Positions 20,628 to 24,688 of a stretch of DNA of 24,688 nt are shown piece after piece. The position numbers and the translations under genes were made by a program. Under the pieces are notes generated by a model, which ran no database searches, had not been told where the DNA came from, and saw only the letters and a list, made by a program, of their open reading frames with translations. Positions within the stretch are counted from its first letter, which is position 1; every line of letters starts with the position of its first letter. The stretch spans positions 1 to 24,688 of IMG/VR virus record IMGVR_UViG_3300046334_000001; one strand, 5' to 3'. This DNA is from a virus.

Positions 20628-20940
20628 GCGGACTCCACAGTTTAGCATATTTGAGCACGTTGGGCAACTGGTCGTTCTCACAAGGAACAGGCACTGCACA
20701 ACTCTTCTCAGCGTTGAGCGTGGTATTCTCGTGGCCCAAGTAGACACCTTCCAATGCAGCGATCTTGGCAAACTCTTTGCGGTTCACACGGACCACACAT
20801 TTCTTGAAGGAATCCTTCAGCCAGATCTGATACTGCTCATTGTCTATCATGGCCAGGTGTGCACCCAGAACAGTGTGCGCTACCAAAGTGGGAGTCATGA
20901 AGTCAGGCACTTCATCCAACACTGCAATATACATTTTCAT
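20617..20940 (-). CDS. Possible PTH2-like (peptidyl-tRNA hydrolase) protein
   Basis: A 107-residue protein. ATG 20940 overlaps the upstream stop by 4 bases and has GGAG 8 bases upstream. The order resembles PTH2: a first strand (KMYIAVLDEVP), a helix with H (VAHTVLGAHLAMID), a strand (KKCVVRVNRKEF), a GHENTTL loop, then PVPCENDQLPNVLKYAKLW. PTH2 enzymes free peptides from tRNA. The usual PTH2 active-site Lys/Asp signature cannot be confirmed by eye. It could instead be another small alpha/beta phage protein. The fold is a weak inference. Confidence 0.6.
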   Translation of the reverse strand: MKMYIAVLDEVPDFMTPTLVAHTVLGAHLAMIDNEQYQIWLKDSFKKCVVRVNRKEFAKIAALEGVYLGHENTTLNAEKSCAVPVPCENDQLPNVLKYAKLWSPRVD

Positions 20941-21608
20941 CTTGAGGACTCCAGTATGCTTTCTATCCACGAAATCGTGGGTTTGTTTACGTCTATCTTG
21001 CGCTGCCAGAATGGCAGATCGATTGTTTCCGCTATGTCAGTCAACAGCTCTACAGGCAAGCTGTCCAGCGACTGTTTTGCTCTGCTGTAGCCTAGCAGTA
21101 TCCAGGGAGATATCTTGCCCATCTTAATGTCGTTGACCAATGCGAAGGGCTTGACGTTCTCCCAGTATTTGGTCCAATGCCAGCCAGTGCGCTCACTCCA
21201 AGCTTCAGCGTGTAGCACGTAACGCTCAAGTGCTCGCTCTGCCGTTTCCTTCTTGCTTTGCTCTGCAAGGTAGCGGTTGTAGATGGAGTCCTTGCACCAC
21301 AAGTCAACCTGTGTGCGGTTCTTGATCAACCACTCCAAGTATCGTTCAGGTGCCAGCACTCTAGTCTCTAGCACATACAGGCCAAAACGCACAAAGGCGC
21401 CGTAGTATTGACTCTTCGCGAACTGCTCATATGTCTTGTCCACCTTGGCACCCATTGCCTGGCGATACCAGTCGCTGAAGAACTTGTGGGCTAACCTAAC
21501 GTGTTGTTCGTTACGCTGTAGCCAACGCTTCTTCTGCGGGCACATATGAGTCGCAACAGTGCGCTCTGCTTTGAACGCTTTGTCACAATATTCGCAGGTG
21601 ATGCTCAT
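20937..21608 (-). CDS. C2H2/C2HC-type zinc-finger phage protein
   Basis: A 223-residue protein. The N-terminus holds a zinc-finger-like C5-x-x-C8...H21-x-C23 pattern (ITCEYCDKAFKAERTVATHM). The rest is helical and aromatic (AHKFFSDWYRQAMGAKVDK, then YYGAFVRFGLYVLETRV). KISPWILLGYSR near 163-174 is a further marked segment. Proteins with this CEYCDK start are conserved in T4-like marine phages and have no known function. ATG 21608 overlaps the upstream stop by 4 bases. A nucleic-acid-binding role is likely from the finger but untested. Confidence 0.78.
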   Translation of the reverse strand: MSITCEYCDKAFKAERTVATHMCPQKKRWLQRNEQHVRLAHKFFSDWYRQAMGAKVDKTYEQFAKSQYYGAFVRFGLYVLETRVLAPERYLEWLIKNRTQVDLWCKDSIYNRYLAEQSKKETAERALERYVLHAEAWSERTGWHWTKYWENVKPFALVNDIKMGKISPWILLGYSRAKQSLDSLPVELLTDIAETIDLPFWQRKIDVNKPTISWIESILESSR

Positions 21609-22072
21609 TTGAAGTAGTCTTTGACCTTGTCCTTGGGCGTCCCTGCATCTTCCAGCATAGCCTTGATCTCAGCTTCTGTCATGCTGCCAATCAGGAAGGT
21701 GATCTCACTGTCGTTCATGTGTGGGTTCAACCCCAAGAAGAACTCGTGCAGCTTGGCGTTGCCCTTGGCTGTCTTGCTACGCTTGCCTGGTTTGATCCAG
21801 TTGTGAAACTGGTCCGTGCCAATGCCCACACACTGCATCAAGCGCATTTGAAGCTCAGGATGCAGCCGTAGGTCGTTAAAGTGCACATTAACAAGTTCGT
21901 TGGTCATTGTCAAGTAGTGTTCATTGATCTCATGAACGCGATTGCTGGTGCTAGAGCAGTAACGCATGAGAACCCACATACTGAGACTCTTGCGTTCTTC
22001 GTCAGTTAGATTGAGATACCAGTTGAAACGTCGGCGATCAATCGCTGCCATCTCTTCCTTGATTGTTGGCAT
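21605..22072 (-). CDS. Unknown helical protein, possible gp62-like
   Basis: A 155-residue protein. ATG 22072 follows AAGAGG by 6 bases. It contains DRRRFNWYLNLTDEERKSLS, SMWVLMRYCSSTSNRVHE, then MTNELVNVHFNDLRLHPELQ and FHNWIKPGKRSKTAKG. This helical order with a ...NE-x-N...HPELQ... stretch vaguely recalls the small clamp-loader subunit gp62 of T4-like phages, but the match is weak. The C-terminus (MTEAEIKAMLEDAGTPKD) is a separate helix. It lies in the uvsW unit, where replication genes are expected. Function uncertain. Confidence 0.7.
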   Translation of the reverse strand: MPTIKEEMAAIDRRRFNWYLNLTDEERKSLSMWVLMRYCSSTSNRVHEINEHYLTMTNELVNVHFNDLRLHPELQMRLMQCVGIGTDQFHNWIKPGKRSKTAKGNAKLHEFFLGLNPHMNDSEITFLIGSMTEAEIKAMLEDAGTPKDKVKDYFK

Positions 22073-22302
22073 TGTAAACCTCTTTTTCGTAGGTAGGAGT
22101 TGAATCGCTTCAAGATTTGGTTTTGTTTAGGACGCCCCAGGATGTCAATGTAACGCCCATAATACCTGAGCCAGCCGTCAGTGAAGATACCACCTGTAGT
22201 TCCAGTCATGGGTTGAACACCAATGATGTCTTGTGCTATGAGTCCAGGCATTACCCTGCGGATCATGGGCAACAGGACTGGATCAATTTGAGGTGATGTC
22301 AT
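22006..22302 (-). CDS. Small protein with gp23 capsid-like motif
   Basis: A 98-residue protein, ATG 22302 with AGGA 6 bases upstream. Residues 9-40 (VLLPMIRRVMPGLIAQDI, then IGVQPMTGTTGGIF) match the conserved gp23 major-capsid signature ([MV]-[IV]-RR-x-x-P-x-LIA-x-D-x-x-GVQPM-[ST]-G-x-TG-x-IF). A full gp23 is about five times longer. The rest is basic (RYYGRYIDILGRPKQNQILK, then SYLRKRGL). It overlaps the next gene by 67 bases, unusually long for this genome. It could be a capsid-binding peptide, a partial duplication or an interaction mimic. The motif is clear; the function is unknown. Confidence 0.7.
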   Translation of the reverse strand: MTSPQIDPVLLPMIRRVMPGLIAQDIIGVQPMTGTTGGIFTDGWLRYYGRYIDILGRPKQNQILKRFNSYLRKRGLQCQQSRKRWQRLIADVSTGISI

Positions 22303-22456
22303 ACCGTGTCCTAAACGTCACTTGTGTTGCTTGATAGAGCTGAGTCAGGCATTCATGCTGTATCACTGCTAACGGAATGTATGGGCAGTAGAAGAGCGCG
22401 GCGTCCATCTCCTTGCGTGGGGGCATTGGACGCAGGTCACGAAACTCGATTACCAT
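22283..22456 (-). CDS. Small unknown protein
   Basis: A 57-residue protein. ATG 22456 overlaps the upstream stop by 7 bases (ATGGTAA), a layout favouring coupled translation; no clear SD. The sequence is MVIEFRDLRPMPPRKEMD, then ALFYCPYIPLAVIQHECL, then TQVTFRTRYDITSN. Two Cys and an aromatic core are seen, without a known motif. It overlaps the gp23-motif gene by 20 bases. The family was not recognised; a longer frame to 22516 has no support. Confidence 0.58.
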   Translation of the reverse strand: MVIEFRDLRPMPPRKEMDAALFYCPYIPLAVIQHECLTQLYQATQVTFRTRYDITSN

Positions 22457-22950
22457 AAATGCATGATGTCCAAAACGTCTGGGATCTTCCCAGTCTCTTT
22501 GACGAAGAAGGCGCACATACTGCCAGGGTCATCGCTCAGTGGAATCGCCAGTATGTGTCCCTGCTTCAGTTTGGGAAAGTGCCATTTGACCTCGCTGTAA
22601 ATGTTGGTGATCTCGATAGGTTGATACTGCGGCATAAAGCTGCTGATCGGATTGAGTGTGAACGCACTGAAGCCTCTGTCGTTGAGGCTGGTGATCGGAA
22701 TCACCTCAGGGTCGCCACACTCACTATCACAAATTATCACGCTCCAGTCAATGGGCATCTTGAAGGAATGATTGCCAATTTGCAGCACGGCGGCAGGAGC
22801 ATTGAAAATCTCCAGGAACACCAGCGGCATAAAGTAGTAATCAGGATTGTGCTTATCGCTGTAGTCTAGCACACAATAGCGGATGTCGTCAATCTCATCT
22901 GGGACAAAATCCAACTCGTATGGTGTGTTTTCACTTGTTAAAATTCTCAA
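22450..22950 (-). CDS. Conserved unknown phage protein
   Basis: A 166-residue protein. The start is TTG 22950, overlapping the uvsW stop by 4 bases (TTGA). It is rich in beta strands and Pro, for example YYFMPLVFLEIFNAPAAVLQ, KMPIDWSVIICDSECGDPEV, TSLNDRGFSAFTLNPISSFM and EVKWHFPKLKQGHILAIPLS. The CDSECGDPE and SLNDRGF phrases look like conserved active or binding sites. No named family was recognised. Its place directly after uvsW suggests a role in replication or its control, inferred only. Confidence 0.7.
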   Translation of the reverse strand: MRILTSENTPYELDFVPDEIDDIRYCVLDYSDKHNPDYYFMPLVFLEIFNAPAAVLQIGNHSFKMPIDWSVIICDSECGDPEVIPITSLNDRGFSAFTLNPISSFMPQYQPIEITNIYSEVKWHFPKLKQGHILAIPLSDDPGSMCAFFVKETGKIPDVLDIMHLW

Positions 22951-24521
22951 GTTTTGGGGGCCTTTCCATTTGCATCCCCAAACAGTTCACTGATCTTCTT
23001 TTGATCCTTGCGCCAGTCCACCTTGGTAATCTTGAACGGATACTGGGCTTTGGTGTAGAACTTCTTGCGCTCAGTGAGGTGACTCTTGCTAAACTTGGCG
23101 CTGGATGTGATGTCGTAAATGTTTACGAAGTCCTTGTCAGCCGCCATGCGCAGTCCTCGCCCGATACTCTGAATCACGCGGATAAAGCTCTTGCCCGGTT
23201 CGATCAGAACCAAGTTGAAGATTCTGGGGATGTTGATACCCACGGCTGCTACACCATAGGTGGCCAGGATGATTTTGTCGTCCTGGTTGGAGATCTCTTT
23301 ATAGTGACCTCGTCTATCTTCGTTTTTCATTTCACCGCTAACGAATACGGTTCGTTCCTCTGGCAGTCGATCAAGCAGACCCTTGCCAGCGTTCACTCTG
23401 TCCACCAAGACCAACGTGTTGCCTGTCTTGGCTATAGCTTCTATCATTGCTGCAATGTAGTCCAGCCTACCAGTGTCTGTTGTGAGGTAACTGAGCTCGC
23501 TTTGATAGTTGTCGTAATGCACCGCATCCTGCATCTGGATGACGTCGACGTGGCAATTGCTCAATACGCCATCTTCCTGCAATGTATGTGCACTGAGTTC
23601 ACCAACCACTGAACCGATAGCCACTTTGAGGCCAATTGCAGCATGAGCGTCAGGTGGGATGGTTCCAGTCAATCCCCAACGAATAGGAATGTTGCGGAAC
23701 GGACCCACCAGCATTTTCTTGAGCACGTCAGCTTTGGCGCCGTGTGCTTCGTCCACAATCACAGCCATCACGCCTGACGTGAAATCTTCCAGTGACATAT
23801 CGCTTGTGCCAGCTTGGAAATTCTTCTGGATGATCTCTAGACTTTGCCAAGTGCAGATGGTGTGCGTCTTGCCATACTCTTTGCGGTCGCCGTAGTATAC
23901 GCCCACATCCAATCCTAGGTTGATGTAGTCTTCCTCAGTCTGTGACACCAAGCCCTTGTTGGGAACGATAACAATGGTGCGGGCGCCACCGTTGCGTCCA
24001 GTCATCATCTTATACATGACCAACTGTTCGTCAGTGAAGCTGCGCTCTACAAGGTCGCTGAGCCCGGCTGTGATTAGTGTCTTACCAGCACCAGTTGCCA
24101 CTTCCTGACAGCTTGCTTGATTGTTGAGGAAGTTGTTGATGATGTCGACTTGGTAGTCACGCAGAACTACAGGCTGCCCTGCGGCTGGGTGACCTTCAGG
24201 CCACACTCTGTCCGCAAAGTGGTCCATTTGGATGTTGTCAAAGCTAATCTCAAATCTGATGCGATTGTCCAGCAACGTGACATCGTAGCCATCATTCAGC
24301 AGAGTGGGCAGTATGTCCTCGAGGAGGTTGACATACGTCTTGCCGCCTACGTTGAAGAAGCTTACTTTGCCATCCCATCTACCCATCTTGTAAGCAGGGA
24401 CGTGGTATGCATGTGGCATAACAAAGCTGAACTTGTCAACCAGCTTGCGCCGTGTGGACGCCTCCAAACCATGTATCTTGCAGTTTACTTCATCTAGCAG
24501 TTCAATTTTAGCTTCACGCAT
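22947..24521 (-). CDS. uvsW: UvsW-type DNA helicase
   Basis: A superfamily 2 helicase of the T4 UvsW kind, 524 residues from ATG 24521. It has an N-terminal domain with FSFVMPHAYHVPAYKMGRWDG, Walker A ATGAGKT at 142-148, DEAH at 257-260, and motif VI QSIGRGLRM in the second RecA domain. UvsW unwinds branched DNA and R-loops and switches replication from origin-dependent to recombination-dependent mode. ATG 24521 gives an N-terminus (MREAKIELLDEVNC) that lines up with T4 UvsW; a GTG at 24566 in the same frame is the alternative (539 residues). A short upstream ORF overlaps this start by 8 bases. Confidence 0.93.
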   Translation of the reverse strand: MREAKIELLDEVNCKIHGLEASTRRKLVDKFSFVMPHAYHVPAYKMGRWDGKVSFFNVGGKTYVNLLEDILPTLLNDGYDVTLLDNRIRFEISFDNIQMDHFADRVWPEGHPAAGQPVVLRDYQVDIINNFLNNQASCQEVATGAGKTLITAGLSDLVERSFTDEQLVMYKMMTGRNGGARTIVIVPNKGLVSQTEEDYINLGLDVGVYYGDRKEYGKTHTICTWQSLEIIQKNFQAGTSDMSLEDFTSGVMAVIVDEAHGAKADVLKKMLVGPFRNIPIRWGLTGTIPPDAHAAIGLKVAIGSVVGELSAHTLQEDGVLSNCHVDVIQMQDAVHYDNYQSELSYLTTDTGRLDYIAAMIEAIAKTGNTLVLVDRVNAGKGLLDRLPEERTVFVSGEMKNEDRRGHYKEISNQDDKIILATYGVAAVGINIPRIFNLVLIEPGKSFIRVIQSIGRGLRMAADKDFVNIYDITSSAKFSKSHLTERKKFYTKAQYPFKITKVDWRKDQKKISELFGDANGKAPKT

Positions 24522-24588
24522 ACGCTTCAAAATTCCAGGTTGAAAACAGTCCGTGGATATCACCACCGACTGCTTCTGTAATGATCAT
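24514..24588 (-). CDS. Possible 24-residue leader peptide before uvsW
   Basis: ATG 24588 lies exactly 7 bases after a sigma70-like -10, the same spacing as at the primase gene. It opens MIITEAVGGDIHGLFSTWNF and stops after EAYA, 24 residues in all. Its stop overlaps the uvsW ATG (ATGCGTGA), which would couple the two. It is leaderless and untested; it may be a regulatory reading frame or a chance ORF. Confidence 0.35.
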   Translation of the reverse strand: MIITEAVGGDIHGLFSTWNFEAYA

Positions 24589-24595
24589 ATTGATA

Positions 24596-24624
24596 ACAAT
24601 ACACTTTTTCTCTATGAATGTCAA
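24596..24624 (-). promoter_or_regulatory. Sigma70-like promoter of the uvsW unit
   Basis: TTGACA (exact) and TATTGT (4 of 6) are separated by 17 bases. It is preceded by a strong hairpin that may end transcription from upstream. It would drive the unit from 24588 to 18638. Confidence 0.65.
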
Positions 24625-24642
24625 ATACTTATCGTAGAGAAG

Positions 24643-24664
24643 GGGCGGTAGAACCCTACCGCCC
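24643..24664 (-). terminator. GC-rich hairpin, likely terminator of the upstream gene
   Basis: GGGCGGTAG pairs perfectly with CTACCGCCC across a 4-base loop. On the minus strand it is followed by CCTTCTCT, not a full U-run, so it may need help. It separates the uvsW promoter from the gene beyond the window edge, of which at most a 3' tail could be present here. Confidence 0.55.
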
Positions 24665-24688
24665 TGCAACAAATTGTCGCTATCTTGA

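Noticed and set aside
20649-20771. Longer start of the small gene upstream of NADAR
   Set aside because: It would overlap deep into the PTH2-like gene and has no SD; GTG 20627 with GGAG is better.
22920-23612. A 230-codon plus-strand open frame across uvsW
   Set aside because: Shadow of the conserved helicase frame; no SD and no motif.
24522-24566. GTG start for uvsW adding 15 residues
   Set aside because: ATG 24521 gives an N-terminus that lines up with T4 UvsW; GTG has only a weak AGAAG. Not excluded.
1-24688. tRNA genes, insertion sequences or integrase sites
   Set aside because: No cloverleaf, terminal repeats with a transposase, or integrase motifs were found by eye on either strand.

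Overview
This window is most likely a piece of a marine T4-like myovirus genome (tailed phage, Caudoviricetes). Recognisable T4-type genes are a gp41-type helicase, a gp61-type primase, a UvsW-type helicase, a short protein carrying a gp23 capsid motif, and T4-type late promoters (consensus TATAAATA). Genes are packed head to tail with 1- or 4-base start/stop overlaps. All but one lie on the minus strand, so transcription runs from high to low coordinates. No tRNA, CRISPR, insertion sequence or integrase was seen. The host cannot be read from the sequence. Photosynthesis genes are absent, and a B12-dependent ribonucleotide reductase is present.

Layout in the direction of transcription. (1) 24688-18638: a hairpin, a sigma70-like promoter and a short leader ORF precede uvsW. 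About nine genes follow: unknowns, the gp23-motif protein, a possible gp62-like protein, a C2H2-type protein, a PTH2-like protein, a NADAR glycosidase, a miniature protein with the palm motifs of bacterial DNA polymerase III alpha, and a 2OG-Fe(II) oxygenase. (2) 18654-17788: a divergent pair of late genes, one of them the only plus-strand gene; each starts 5 nt after its late octamer. (3) 17787-15075: primase, a small unknown and the replicative helicase, from a sigma70-like promoter. (4) 15071-6786: late units with a small conserved protein, a pol-beta-type nucleotidyltransferase beside a ligase-like (KxDG) protein, a coiled-coil membrane protein and many virion-type proteins. (5) 6776-1711: a RecB/MGME1-type exonuclease with its own promoter, then class II ribonucleotide reductase, two small paralogues, a macrodomain protein, glutaredoxin and an Sm-like small protein. 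(6) 1715-1: late PAAR-lysozyme spike-tip fusion and a structural gene that runs off the window.

Points of most interest: the lysozyme ribosome binding site lies in a hairpin that a late transcript should lack, as in T4 gene e; two kinds of ADP-ribose enzyme (macrodomain and NADAR); an adjacent pol-beta NTase and ligase-like pair; a ~200-residue protein keeping the three catalytic aspartates of family C polymerases; a small protein with the gp23 capsid signature; and a recurring promoter geometry predicting leaderless mRNAs. All functions are assigned by reading motifs; no database search was possible.
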